DNA from: Mitosporidium daphniae
Lineage: Eukaryota; Microsporidia
DNA length: 32,205 bases
Assembly: GCF_000760515.2 (NCBI RefSeq)
Contig: NW_013546290.1
Coordinates: forward strand, 1-32,205
Direction of reading: 5' to 3'
Positions 11,945-22,097 of the stretch are shown here, piece by piece. Made by a program: the position numbers and the translations under genes. How positions within the stretch are numbered: the first letter of the stretch is position 1; every line of letters begins with the position of its first letter. Below the pieces are notes generated by a model. The model was not told where the DNA came from and did not search any database. It worked only from the letters and a program-made list of their open reading frames with translations.

Positions 11945-12295
11945 GGGGCCGTCAAAAAGCTCAAGGGAACCGTGCAATTGGCCCTAAATTTTAATTGCAA
12001 CACAACTTTTGGGGCACTTTGGTTGGATTTACTATCAAGTGCAATAATCATAAGATCATGCCCTCATGATGCTTCAATGTTACCATCAGTGTGATATGAA
12101 TCTTATCTGTTCGTATCATTTATCAATCATCATCCCGGAAGGCCATCACAATCAGCCTACCTCTTATTCCTAAAAGATCTGGCCAATCGATAATCTTCAA
12201 TCAATTCTTGTATAAACAATGACATATGATAATGATCTCCGTTAAAGAATGTCCTTATTTCAGTAAATTCAAGCCGGCAACATTCATTATTCTGT
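11945..12295. promoter_or_regulatory. Divergent intergenic region, folylpolyglutamate synthase / forkhead
   Basis: 351 bases separate two divergent starts, one of the largest gaps here. It holds CTAAATTTTAAT at 11984-11995, one mismatch from the motif found at other starts, nearer the synthase. ATAAACA at 12212-12218 fits the forkhead core RYAAAYA and lies about 80 bp before the forkhead start. Several CATCATC-like stretches occur. No open frame or RNA gene was recognised. Confidence 0.45.
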
Positions 12296-13930
12296 ATGAC
12301 GGATTATATCGTAACAAATACATCATCCGTTAATTCATCAAAAATCAATGGACCGCAGCTGACCCATCCATCATCATCAGCATCATCATTATCATCCTCT
12401 GAAATAGGCGGGCCGTTATCGAGTATGAATAATAATTGGAATACACAAATGGGCGGATACCACCAACTTTCTATGCATTCCCCTGCAGGATCGAATCAGT
12501 TCTTTTCGCACCCCGATGCAAACGGAAATATGTGGCTGTCTCCATTCATGCCTGGGCAGTATATGGGGGAAAACGCTCCAGATCCATACTGCTATTCGAT
12601 GTATGACCAACCCCTTGCATCACTCCCGATCGTTCATCCAGAATCAAAAATTATCAACGGCAATGCCGATGCAAATACACACCACGCTCTTTCGCAACAT
12701 TTTGCGCCTCAATTCTTCACATCTGTTCGGCATGCAGAAGCTGCATTTGCGTCTTCACAGAAAGAAAATGTAGCGCCGCCCAATAATGCCCAGTCCAATG
12801 GCATGGGGTTTTCACAGGCTCCCTTCAACATGCAAAAAACAATTCAACTCGAAGATTACTCAATTGCCTTCAAGGACGGCTCAAAACCGCCATATTCATA
12901 TGCCTCGCTGATCGCACAAGCGATCTTGTCATCAGAAGCAAAAAAGCTGACCCTCAGCTCAATTTATGAATGGATTACTTGCAAATACCCATACTATCAC
13001 AACCAGCTGAATGGCTGGCAAAACTCTATCCGACATAACCTTTCGCTAAACAAATGCTTTATTAAGATTCCTCGTTGCGACTCCGATTGCGGAAAGGGGG
13101 CCTTTTGGGGCATCGATCCAAACTACCTCCATTTGTTTGAAAACGGCTACTTGAAGAAAAAAAGGGCAAGAGCCACGGATGAAAATTTTGTTCCCTCGCT
13201 TTCGCAGGCGGTCTCCGCAAACATTTACCATCAAACACATGCCAACGGGCAGCAACAGTTATACCAATCACCAGCAGGGTTTTTCATGGGTGACATATAC
13301 TCAAACCCTAACGCGTACCAAACCATCCACCATTCCCATGCGCCGCCAAATGCTTCTGTTCGACCAAAACCATCTCGCCCAAAGAAGAAGCAAAGTGCAG
13401 CAAAATCAACAGACAAGGCCCCCAGGAGGAGGGCGTCCATTACAATAGTAGATTCGTCGAAGAATCCTGGTTGCATGGAAGCGATGCCATTAGATTCTCA
13501 GCAAGCGCAATATTTGGGGCCTTCCGATTACTTTATCCCGCAACAACTCGACTATCGGCAACTGCCCTCGCATTCTCAAGCAACGTGTGGGGGGCTATAT
13601 ATGGCCTCACCGCAGATGTTTTATAACTCTCCGTCATCGCCGAGAAAAATGTCGTGCCCTGCCATATTCTCGAACAATGGCGACAATATCAACGTGCCTT
13701 CCCCCAACTCCATATCATCATCTTCCAATATTTATAATACAACATCTTGCAGCAAGAATGATTTTGAGAATTGGATGTTTTCTAATACCAACATTATGTC
13801 GCAAGGTTCAGAAGACTCTGTCTTCATCGACAAATACCAAGCCATGAACGCCCAGTGCCAGCCAATGTTCCTTCCGCCGCTCGAGGGAGTTGACCCAGCA
13901 TCGCCTTTTGCCCCTGCAGAAAGGTTTTAA
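12296..13930 (+). CDS. Forkhead-box transcription factor
   Basis: Sequence-specific DNA-binding regulator in the nucleus. The winged-helix domain spans about residues 196-292: KPPYSYASLIAQAILSS, then LTLSSIYEWI, YPYY, the recognition helix WQNSIRHNLSLN, and GKGAFWGIDP. A basic tail (LKKKRAR, later RPKPSRPKKK) is a likely nuclear signal. The flanks are long, disordered and rich in Ser, Asn, Gln and Pro. No FHA domain is seen, so it is not an Fkh1/Fkh2 or FOXK type. 544 residues, a single exon, unlike most neighbours. Convergent with ESF1. Confidence 0.93.
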   Translation: MTDYIVTNTSSVNSSKINGPQLTHPSSSASSLSSSEIGGPLSSMNNNWNTQMGGYHQLSMHSPAGSNQFFSHPDANGNMWLSPFMPGQYMGENAPDPYCYSMYDQPLASLPIVHPESKIINGNADANTHHALSQHFAPQFFTSVRHAEAAFASSQKENVAPPNNAQSNGMGFSQAPFNMQKTIQLEDYSIAFKDGSKPPYSYASLIAQAILSSEAKKLTLSSIYEWITCKYPYYHNQLNGWQNSIRHNLSLNKCFIKIPRCDSDCGKGAFWGIDPNYLHLFENGYLKKKRARATDENFVPSLSQAVSANIYHQTHANGQQQLYQSPAGFFMGDIYSNPNAYQTIHHSHAPPNASVRPKPSRPKKKQSAAKSTDKAPRRRASITIVDSSKNPGCMEAMPLDSQQAQYLGPSDYFIPQQLDYRQLPSHSQATCGGLYMASPQMFYNSPSSPRKMSCPAIFSNNGDNINVPSPNSISSSSNIYNTTSCSKNDFENWMFSNTNIMSQGSEDSVFIDKYQAMNAQCQPMFLPPLEGVDPASPFAPAERF

Positions 13931-14184
13931 ATTGTATTCAACTTTGTAAAATAAATCTTTTGTAAATTATCTGCAACGGGCGACACTTGTGTACATGGCC
14001 ACACGGGTTCACTGAAATTAAATTTGTCGCGCCACCCAACGTTTACAAGCCAACACAGCATTTACAATTTGCAACAAATACCATGCACATCACCACCGCA
14101 CCATTTGACGGTGTGAAAAAGGAGGAGCAGGGTTAATTTTTAAATTTTAATTAATTTAAAGAACATCGCTGTGCGCGATGCCCA

Positions 14185-16263
14185 TCACCTCGGATCTATT
14201 TTGGGCTGTTTGGCCCTCTTTGAAGCAAGTAGCTTTCTCATTGAAGAGGTATTTTTGAAGCCAGGATGTGATGGATCGATGGAGTATTCATAGGCCGAAT
14301 ATATATCTGCAAACCGTGGGTCATCCAGCTGGATTTGAAACGAGTCTTTTGGAATCGATTCGTTTTTGTGATGTTTTTTCTTGAGCAAATCCCTTTCTCT
14401 TTTCATGATTTTGTCCATATTGAAGTGAGCATTTTCGCCGTCAGAGTCATTGTGCTCATCCACCAGCAGCGAAAGAGATTTGTCCTCTTTGCTTGCAGCC
14501 ACATGATCAGCATGCAACCCCTTTCTTTTTGCACGCTTCTGATCTCTTTTCTCCTTTTCTTTTCGAAGCTGACTTTGAAAAACGGTCTCCACCACCTTTT
14601 CTTTTTCAAGATCATCTTGGTCATCTTCTTGTAAGAAGGTCATTTCCATATCGATGTCGCTCGCCTCTTTTCCGACATCAAACATTTCCCCTTTTTCGTC
14701 TTCAAACAAATTTTTTGCAGACTTTACATTGTAAGGGTTTGTCTGACTCTGGCTATTAGCAAGTTTTTTGTAAACAGAAAGAATTTCTTTGATGGATTTT
14801 TCTTTTTTGTGGCCACAATGATTTTCTGTTCCTTGCTCTTCTTCTTCTTCTTCTGACCCTTCATCATCAGAGGATGCAAGATATGCTTTAAAGTCCATAT
14901 CGTCTAGGGCATCTTGGGAAAATCTGGCCTTTGTAAGTTTAGATCGGCGCAAGTCATTGGCGTCCCAGGTAAGAGATACCTTTGAGTGCATCAGCGAAAG
15001 GGTCGTAAAGTCGATGGGCGAATACTTATCAATGGGACTCGTACTAACTCCGCCCTTGATGATGATGTCTTTTTCGCAAAACTCCTGTCCATCAGGAACA
15101 TATCTAATATCGAGAATGTTGCATGTTTTTTCGAATTCCTGTCCGTCGCAGCCGGAGTAGATGGCTTCGGCCGTTTCGACACTATCTGTCTCAACGATAG
15201 CAAAGCAATATCGGAGACGTTCCAGCTGATACTTTCTCAAGGCTTCTTCATCAAAATCTTCAAATGTTTTTTCCGTTACAAATAAATCGCTTGAATCGTA
15301 AGAAACAACATTGGCCGTATCGTCCGCTTGATTGCTTAATGTATTCGTCTCACGGGCTTCCCGTGAGGCAACACAAGGTAAAAGTTCATTTTGGCCACAA
15401 TCAGACTCGCCGGTTAAGTCGCCATCGCCTGCATCGGCACCATTGGGCAGGGACGTGTCAATATCTTTGAAAGTTTCTTCTTCTTCTTCTTGTTCTTCAA
15501 AATCCGATGTCACATCATGTAAAATGCCCTCAGCATCCGATCCGGAATAAAAAACTTCTTCTTCTTCTTCTTCCGCTACCACAGGGACTTCTTCATCAGA
15601 TTCGGAATAATTTTGAGAATAGTCCTCCTTGTCCTTGTTGGGATCCAATGGCTTGAAAATATTTGAAGGAGGGCCATACAGCGATTCTTGAGCGATCCTT
15701 TCTTTTCCAAACGAGGAATAGTAAATCTTGGCAGACAAAATTTGCCCAAGAGGCGGCTTAAAGCTATATGCTAGTTGGTAGATATCCTGTGCTTGGATGT
15801 TATCCCAATCTAAATTCACAAATGCCAGGCGAGCAGTTGCATCTCCAATTGTAATGGTTTCGTGATCAATTGCTGCTGGATTGCAAGAGTAAGAGTGTTC
15901 CTGCTCATCTTCGGATGATGAATTGGAGGAATGGATGCTTTCCTGGCACATGGGCACACCACCATTGGCTACGCTTTCGCCATCGTCGTTTTCTTTAGAA
16001 GAGATATTTTTGGGATCAAAATCTTCCTCCTCCAAATTGTAGAACCTTTTTAACGACTTGACAGCATTGGTGGAATTTTGTGCTGCCTCTTTTTCGCTAA
16101 TCAGGCGACCAAATTTATCTACTTTGCAGGCAGATTTGCCCGTGAATTGCTCGTCAGTAAACATTTCTTTAAATCTATTATCTATTGATACTTTAGACTG
16201 CTTTTTTTTAGGTCGGACGAACCTGGGATCTTTCAAGAGACGAGAAAAGCGGGAATCTTCCAT
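14185..16263 (-). CDS. ESF1: Pre-rRNA processing protein ESF1 (NUC153 domain)
   Basis: Nucleolar factor needed for 18S rRNA maturation. The N-terminal box RFSRLLKDPRFVRPKKK and DNRFKEMF match Esf1. A central RRM-like region (RLAFVNLDWDNIQAQDIYQLAYSF) is followed by YGPPSNIF and by RYCFAIVETDSVETAEAIY. The C-terminal NUC153 motif is DPRFADIYSAYEYSIDPSHPGFK, which is diagnostic. Several acidic runs (EEEEEE) and Lys-rich stretches are typical. 692 residues, no intron; yeast Esf1 is about 628. Divergent from the septin gene. Confidence 0.93.
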   Translation of the reverse strand: MEDSRFSRLLKDPRFVRPKKKQSKVSIDNRFKEMFTDEQFTGKSACKVDKFGRLISEKEAAQNSTNAVKSLKRFYNLEEEDFDPKNISSKENDDGESVANGGVPMCQESIHSSNSSSEDEQEHSYSCNPAAIDHETITIGDATARLAFVNLDWDNIQAQDIYQLAYSFKPPLGQILSAKIYYSSFGKERIAQESLYGPPSNIFKPLDPNKDKEDYSQNYSESDEEVPVVAEEEEEEVFYSGSDAEGILHDVTSDFEEQEEEEETFKDIDTSLPNGADAGDGDLTGESDCGQNELLPCVASREARETNTLSNQADDTANVVSYDSSDLFVTEKTFEDFDEEALRKYQLERLRYCFAIVETDSVETAEAIYSGCDGQEFEKTCNILDIRYVPDGQEFCEKDIIIKGGVSTSPIDKYSPIDFTTLSLMHSKVSLTWDANDLRRSKLTKARFSQDALDDMDFKAYLASSDDEGSEEEEEEQGTENHCGHKKEKSIKEILSVYKKLANSQSQTNPYNVKSAKNLFEDEKGEMFDVGKEASDIDMEMTFLQEDDQDDLEKEKVVETVFQSQLRKEKEKRDQKRAKRKGLHADHVAASKEDKSLSLLVDEHNDSDGENAHFNMDKIMKRERDLLKKKHHKNESIPKDSFQIQLDDPRFADIYSAYEYSIDPSHPGFKNTSSMRKLLASKRAKQPKIDPR

Positions 16264-16319
16264 TATTAAAGTTAAAAAAAATATTGGCTCAAATTAATTA
16301 TGGCACTTTATAGGCCATT

Positions 16320-16362
16320 TTAAATAAATGAATAAATAAATAAATAAATGAATGAATAAATG
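16320..16362. repeat. AATA/AATG tetranucleotide repeat
   Basis: About ten tandem units of AATA with AATG variants between the divergent starts of ESF1 (16263, minus) and the septin (16517, plus). It may act as a poly(dA:dT)-like nucleosome-poor element in a shared promoter; that role is inferred. Confidence 0.75.
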
Positions 16363-16516
16363 GATCACTTTGTGGTATTACATGCGGTCAAGGTTTTTGA
16401 AAATTAAGAGCCTCGTTTATAATTGCTAAATTTAAGAATTCCAAATTTGATGTAATGTTCCATAGTAACGGCAAATCCAAAGACAATAATACGAATTTTT
16501 AGACTGAAATACATAG

Positions 16517-18052
16517 ATGTCTAAAGATCCAAATGATATTAACAGTCTGACAAACAATAGAGACACCATTGCATTGCTGCCTGCAGATGTAAGTAACCTT
16601 GGAATAGCAAACATCCCAAACCAAGCCTATCGCTTTGCCATGAAGCAAGGCCTTTCTCTAAATCTGCTGTTTGCAGGTAGGAGTCCCAAAACATTGAGCC
16701 ATTTAACGTAGGCCAGGGCGACGTTGGGAAAAAGGCCTTCCTTCAATCCCTGCTGGAAGTATCAATTGATTCATCTTCACCCCGCGAATATGTTCCGTTT
16801 GCTACACTTGAAAACTCGAACGGAGCTTCACTTGAAGAGGTGTCGCTGTGTAATGGCCAAAAGATCATTGAGCTTGCTTCACTTCAAGTCCCACCTGAGG
16901 CTATTTTGGAAAAGTTTAGAGCAAGTATCGATCCCATCGACATTCAATTTTAGATTTCGTCGAAAAAAGCATGCCCGTACAGGTGACCGTAATCAGCGTC
17001 TCAAAATACGGAAATAGCATCAATCAGCTCAACTGTTGGAATAAGATCGTCTCTTTTGTCGATGCTCAATACGAACAATTTTTGGAGCAAGAGGTTTCAC
17101 CCACCTTTAGAGCGTCGATACATGACAACAGAATACACGCATGCGTGTACTTTCTTTCCGCAGTCAGATCTTCAATAAGCAAGCTGGACTTGATAACAAT
17201 GAAAAAGCTTTCCGAAAAGCTGCTGGTCATTCCAGTGCTTACGAAGGCTGAAATTCTAACCCAGTCTGAGAAGAACGCTGCAAAAGCGAACATAAAAAAG
17301 ACCCTCCTTAAGCATGGAATCCAGACGCTGCTTTCCCCGAACATTTTATCTCTTTTTAAAGAAGAAGGCGGCAAAGATGAGTTTTCTCTACGCTCAACAG
17401 AAATACTTGTATGATGCCGGGCTTATATCATCTAATCTGCTAGGATTCGCTTCCATTTGCAATTACCAATAATTTGAGCAACGGCACTTGTGGAGTCGAA
17501 GCAGGAAAAAGCCGAACCTATCCATGGGGTGTGATCGAGAGTATTTCAAACCTGGCTTTCAATTTTAGTTGAGGATGAGGCTTACTGCGATTTTTCAAAG
17601 CTAAGAGCCTTACTGGCGCGAACGCTGCTTTTCAAGATCATGGAAATATCTCGCACCACTTTTTATGAAAACTATCGAATGAATCGACTTATTAATGGGC
17701 TGCTTTCTGGAGAAAAAAGCGGCCATCCTTTCATGTGAGCGAGTATTTCTTATTTGCATAGCTATATTGGCAAGGACATTGATATCGAGAAATGCTATTT
17801 GCAAGCAGAGGAGATGCTAAAGAGGCGATACTCCTCTTCACAGGCAAAAGTCGACGATTCGGAGTTTGATAAGAAACGAGAGATGGTAGTTTTTTCGTCT
17901 AACTTTAGCATGCCAAAAAGGTGGCTGAAATCCAGGAAAGAATATCTGCAATGGAGCAGCAGATCTTGCAGGCAAGGGAAAGTCTGACCGCATCGAATAC
18001 AAAAATTGCCTCTTTTTCCATGGATGAATTGAAGGCCATCAACATCATTTGA
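16517..18052 (+). CDS. Septin with degenerate GTP-binding motifs
   Basis: Cytoskeletal septin family. Support: the start GIANIPNQ, NCWNKIVSFVDAQYEQFLEQE, DNRIHACVYFL, KLDLITMKKLSEKLLVIPVLTKAE, LPFAI, YPWGVIEIEDEAYCDF and a C-terminal coiled coil (HAKKVAEIQERISAMEQQI). Introns: 16677-16711, 16925-16953, 17409-17443, 17543-17570, 17735-17761 and 17886-17908 (23-35 nt). The joined frame is 452 residues. The P-loop at residues 54-61 is GQGDVGKK, with Lys in place of the Mg-binding Ser/Thr. The DTPGFGD motif is replaced by SVSKYGN, and AKAD by TKAE. It therefore probably cannot hydrolyse GTP, like some catalytically dead septins, and may polymerise as a structural partner. A septin-like GTPase relative is the only alternative. 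Confidence 0.85.
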
Positions 18053-18113
18053 AATTCAAATAAACAATTTAAGTTCTGTGATTTTTTAGCAATACTTGGT
18101 GCACCTGTGTCCG

Positions 18114-19002
18114 ATGGCAATCCGTCGCCTGTTTTCAACATCCATTGCATCAGCGGGCACGCCTAGCGTGCCTAAATTCAAAAAATTCGCCATTTACAGA
18201 TGGGTGTATTTTGACTAGTGCTTAGCTAACTATGTTAGAATCCAGAGACCCCCGACGTTAAGCCGAGAATGCAGGAGTATCAAGTGGATCTTGGTAAGTG
18301 CGGCCCCATGGTTCTTGATGCGCTAATTGCAATCAAGGATCAACAGGACCAAACATTGACCTTCAGAAGGTCTTGTCGAGAAGGCATTTGTGGGTCTTGC
18401 GCAATGAACATCGACGGTAGCAACACGCTTGCTTGTATTTGTAAAATCAACACTGACGATTTGGGAAAGGACATGAAGATATATCCACTTCCACACATGC
18501 ATGTGATTAAAGACCTGGTTCCGGTAAGCGTTGTTTAGTATGTAAACATTGAGCTAGGATTTGAGCCATTTTTACAAGCAGTATCAGATGATTGAGCCCT
18601 TTTTGAAGAAAAAAACGCCACCCACTCTGGATACCAAGGAAAACCTTCAATCCATCGAGGAGAGAAAAAAACTTGATGGCCTGTACGAGTGCATCCTTTG
18701 TGCGTGTTGCTCCACGTCTTGCCCCAGTTACTGGTGGAATTCTGACAAGTATCTGGGGCCGGCAGTCCTCATGCAAGCATATCGCTGGATGATCGATTCC
18801 AGAGACGATTTTGCAAGGGAAAGAAGAGCCGCTTTACAGGACCCTTTCTCGGTGTTTAGATGCCATACAATTATGAACTGTGCAAAATCCTGCCCCAAGG
18901 TTTGTATTTATTGCTGTTGATGACAATTTAAACTAGGGCTTGAACCCTGGAAAAGCTATTGCCCTATTGAAGAAAGACATGTTTTCAGACTCAATAAATT
19001 AG
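18114..19002 (+). CDS. SDH2: Succinate dehydrogenase iron-sulfur subunit, mitochondrial
   Basis: Passes electrons from succinate to ubiquinone in complex II of the inner mitochondrial membrane. The N terminus ([13 protein letters not shown]) is a basic, Ser-rich presequence. The plant-type [2Fe-2S] ligands are CREGICGSC with a later Cys. The [4Fe-4S] and [3Fe-4S] ligands lie in [13 protein letters not shown] and [30 protein letters not shown] and GPMVLDALI are typical. Introns are 18204-18238, 18524-18557 and 18900-18936 (34-37 nt), the longest set in the window. The joined frame is 260 residues, the normal length. The start lies 61 bp after the septin stop. All cluster cysteines are kept, so it should be functional. 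Confidence 0.95.
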
Positions 19003-19183
19003 ATTGGTTGTGTGATTACTGGTAACGTATAGTTTGGTATCCCGATTAATTCGACGGCAAACCATCCGCTCAATTTGAAAAAGACTCGAAATTAAAATTG
19101 GCCCGCCAAGGCACCACAATTACGCCCCACTAGTGGTGTAAAATGTTAAATTTAAATTCACGCTACCCTTCCTTTTTTATTTA

Positions 19184-20517
19184 ATGTCTTCTACCACACT
19201 TAACAAATTATCAATTGAAAACGTCGATTTCCAAAACAAACGTGTTCTGATGCGCGTGGACTTTAACGTTCCCCTGGATTCAAATCTGAACATCACCAAC
19301 GACCAAAGAATCAAAGCTGCCCTTCCAAGTATCAACTATATATTGGAGCACGGTGCTAAAGCGCTCATTCTGATGAGCCATCTTGGACGCCCAGACGGCC
19401 AAGTGGTGGCTAAGCATTCCTTGAAGCCTGTCGGTGAGCGTCTTGGCCAGCTTTTGGGACGCCCAGTCAGCTTTCTTAATGATTGCATTGGTGCTGATGT
19501 CGAAGCTGCTTGTTCCTCAGCCTCTAATGGTCAGGTTATCTTGTTGGAAAACTTGAGATTTCATCTTGCAGAGGAGGGAAAAGTTTCCAAGAAAGATGGC
19601 ACTAAGCTCGTTGCAACGCCAGAGCAGATTGAAGCCTTCCGCACATCGCTTTCCAAGCTCGGCGATGTCTATATTAATGATGCCTTCGGAACTGCACATC
19701 GCCCCCATAGTTCGATGGTCGGCGTAGATATGGATGTTAGGGCATCTGGATTTCTTATGAGCAAAGAACTCCGCCTCTTTGCCCAAGCCTTGGAAAATCC
19801 CGCGCATCCTTTTCTTTCTATCTTAGGAGGTGCCAAGGTTTCAGACAAGATCCTTCTGATTGAAAGCCTACTCGACAAGGTCGACGAAATGATCATTGGC
19901 GGAGGCATGGCATACACCTTCAAAAAAATTGTGGATGGAATGCAGGTTGGTCACTTGGGCTTAATTATAACCCTTAGATTGGCAATTCTCTGTTCGATTC
20001 CCATGGAGCAACTATTGTTCGCTCTTTAGTTGAAAAAGCCGCCGCAAAAAATGTTAAGCTCCATTTTCCAATTGATTTTGTGATTGGAGACAAATTTTCG
20101 GCCGATTCAAATATCCGTATTGTCACCGAGGAGGAGGGAATTCCAGATGGCTGGGAAGGCTTTGATATTGGCCCAAAGTCGCGCGAGCTCTTTTCTGAAG
20201 TCATCCTTCGTTCCAGATGCGTCCTTTGGAATGGGTAATTCCCAAGCCTTACTAATTAATTTAGCCCATTGGGTGTGTTTGAATTGGAGCCATTCGCTAA
20301 TGGAACCAAAGCAGCATTGAAAGCTGTTGTTGAGGCCACAGAAAAATATGGATGCATTTCTATCGCCGGCGGGGGTGATACAGCGACGGCTGTTGAAAAG
20401 TGGGGATGTTCTGAAAGTTTGAGCCACGTCAGCACTGGAGGAGGAGCCAGCTTGGAGCTTCTTGAGGGTAAAGTTTTACCAGGTGTTGCAGCTCTTTCAT
20501 CCCCATTATCGGGTTAA
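19184..20517 (+). CDS. PGK1: Phosphoglycerate kinase
   Basis: Glycolytic enzyme converting 1,3-bisphosphoglycerate and ADP to 3-phosphoglycerate and ATP in the cytosol. Motifs: RVDFNVP (residues 24-30), SHLGRP (64-69), [52 protein letters not shown] and [13 protein letters not shown]. Introns: 19946-19977 (32 nt) and 20235-20264 (30 nt). The joined frame is 423 residues, close to the usual 415-417. No targeting peptide. The ATG follows an AT-rich box (19146-19158) by about 25 bp. Confidence 0.97.
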
Positions 20518-20715
20518 TAAACGGAATTTATTTCAGAATGTTCCCGGCATTTGGGCCGTGTGCAAGTAGTTTTTGCCAACCTTATGATAATGACACCCCA
20601 AGCCTTTTATTGCAAAGGGCCAAATAAGAAAAACCAGCATTTAATTTTGTGGCGATACAAACTGGAGTTTCATTTGGCCAACCGCAGATTGAGTTTGCAA
20701 TTTTTTTTTAATTTA

Positions 20716-21489
20716 ATGGCTTTGAAAAGAAGAACAAGCTGCTCCAGGGGTGCTCTTAGGGCCAAATGTGTGTGGCATGTCGAACCGATTGAAAAGGTAA
20801 AGCCACTGACGTACACTACTGATGACTACAACAAGCATCTTTGCACTGTTCTTCATCCAGAGCTGGCCAAGTATTACAAAAATCGATTTTCGCTGTTTTC
20901 TCTCTATAATTCGGGCGTTGTTCTTGACAAGGAGGGGTGGTATTCGGTAACTCCAGAGGAAATTGCCATTCAGCAGGCATCTCGCGTGATGGAGTCAGAC
21001 ATTGTCGTTGACCTTTGTTGTGGGTGCGGAGGTAACTCGATCCAATTTGCTCAGCGGGCCCTGGTCACTTTTTCTGTTGACATTGACGCTACTCGTCTTT
21101 GTTTGGCTCGATATAATGCCAATATTTATGGAGTTGCAGGCAAAATCCAATTTATCCAATCAGGCTGGCTTGACCTGATCCAAGCCGGTCCTACTCGCCG
21201 ACACTGGGCTGACGTGGTGTTCATGAGCCCGCCATGGGGAGGCATTTCTTACATGGAGGCCACGGAGTTTGACATCCATGGCCTATTTGATGGCATTACG
21301 CTTGTATCGATACTGACGAGCCTTTCGCAGGTTGCACCTAAAGTAATTATTTTTCTTCCTCGAAATTCGAATCGATCCTGTGTGGTCGAAGCAGCAAGAG
21401 CTTCCGGCGCAATCGATCTCGAAATAGAGGTAAATAGGATCGGAAAGTTCGAAAAGGGAATAACGATTTACTTGAACTATGCCATCTAA
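20716..21489 (+). CDS. TGS1: Trimethylguanosine synthase (RNA cap hypermethylase)
   Basis: Converts the m7G cap of snRNAs and snoRNAs to the m2,2,7G cap with S-adenosylmethionine, in nucleolus or Cajal-like bodies. The core reads LDKEGWYSVTPEEIA, then motif I VDLCCGCGGNSIQFA, VDIDATRLCLARYNA and the catalytic motif IV SPPWGG. The conserved Trp that stacks on m7G is kept. 257 residues without an intron. An in-frame open stretch begins further upstream, but the ATG at 20716 follows an AT-rich box and starts the conserved catalytic part. It resembles the short yeast Tgs1 rather than the long animal form. Its stop overlaps that of the convergent ALY gene by four bases. Confidence 0.9.
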   Translation: MALKRRTSCSRGALRAKCVWHVEPIEKVKPLTYTTDDYNKHLCTVLHPELAKYYKNRFSLFSLYNSGVVLDKEGWYSVTPEEIAIQQASRVMESDIVVDLCCGCGGNSIQFAQRALVTFSVDIDATRLCLARYNANIYGVAGKIQFIQSGWLDLIQAGPTRRHWADVVFMSPPWGGISYMEATEFDIHGLFDGITLVSILTSLSQVAPKVIIFLPRNSNRSCVVEAARASGAIDLEIEVNRIGKFEKGITIYLNYAI

Positions 21490-22042
21490 ATGACCATTTT
21501 ATTGGCTCCATCTGGATCGGCGGCATCGTTTGACGGCGGTTCCTGCTCATTTCCAATGGCAGCGGTGATGGGGCTGCCGTTGATTTCCTTATCCGAAAGC
21601 AGGGAAATCATTTTCTTGGCATGGTCCATTGAGCGAACCTTAATGTGGCAAATGCCCTCTGAACGACCGCTTTTATCATAAATTATTGAAATCTGGCCCA
21701 AGGGCGGGCAGTCCTGGAGCGATTCCAAAAATTTCTAGCGGTAAATAAAATTGGGCTCACTTTGACATCGTCTTTGGTGACTTCCCAATGCAAATTGGAT
21801 ATTTTAATTAAATATCCCCAATTGGTTGCGTGTCTTTTCTCTGGCCCTCGATGATGGCGATCCCTGCGATGTTGATGGTCCCGCTTTTTACGAGAAAACA
21901 TGTCATGCTCCCATTTCCTGCTCTTTTCGGCGCGAGGAACGGTAGAGGAGCCCTTTTGAGGGCGACCGGATTTAATGATATCGTCAAGTGCCAAATCAAG
22001 CTTGACATTGCCATTGGGATGGTTGGGGTTGCCGGTGCTCAT
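21486..22042 (-). CDS. YRA1: mRNA export adaptor ALY/Yra1 (THO complex subunit 4)
   Basis: RNA-binding adaptor that recruits the export receptor to mRNA. The N-terminal box KLDLALDDIIKSGR (about residues 14-27) is the conserved REF-N motif (MSLDDIIK). A basic Arg/His-rich spacer and RKWEHDMF precede the RRM (LIKISNLHWEVTKDDVK, then QISIIYDKSGRSEGICHIKV). One intron at 21735-21760 (26 nt). The joined frame is 176 residues. The C-terminal REF motif is not clear. The start lies 55 bp downstream of the RSC9-like stop on the same strand, with an AAATTT-core box at 22071-22082 between them. Confidence 0.88.
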
Positions 22043-22097
22043 TGAACCAAGCCAGGCAGCAATTGGAATTTTAAATTTTATTTGTACAAAATTAACG

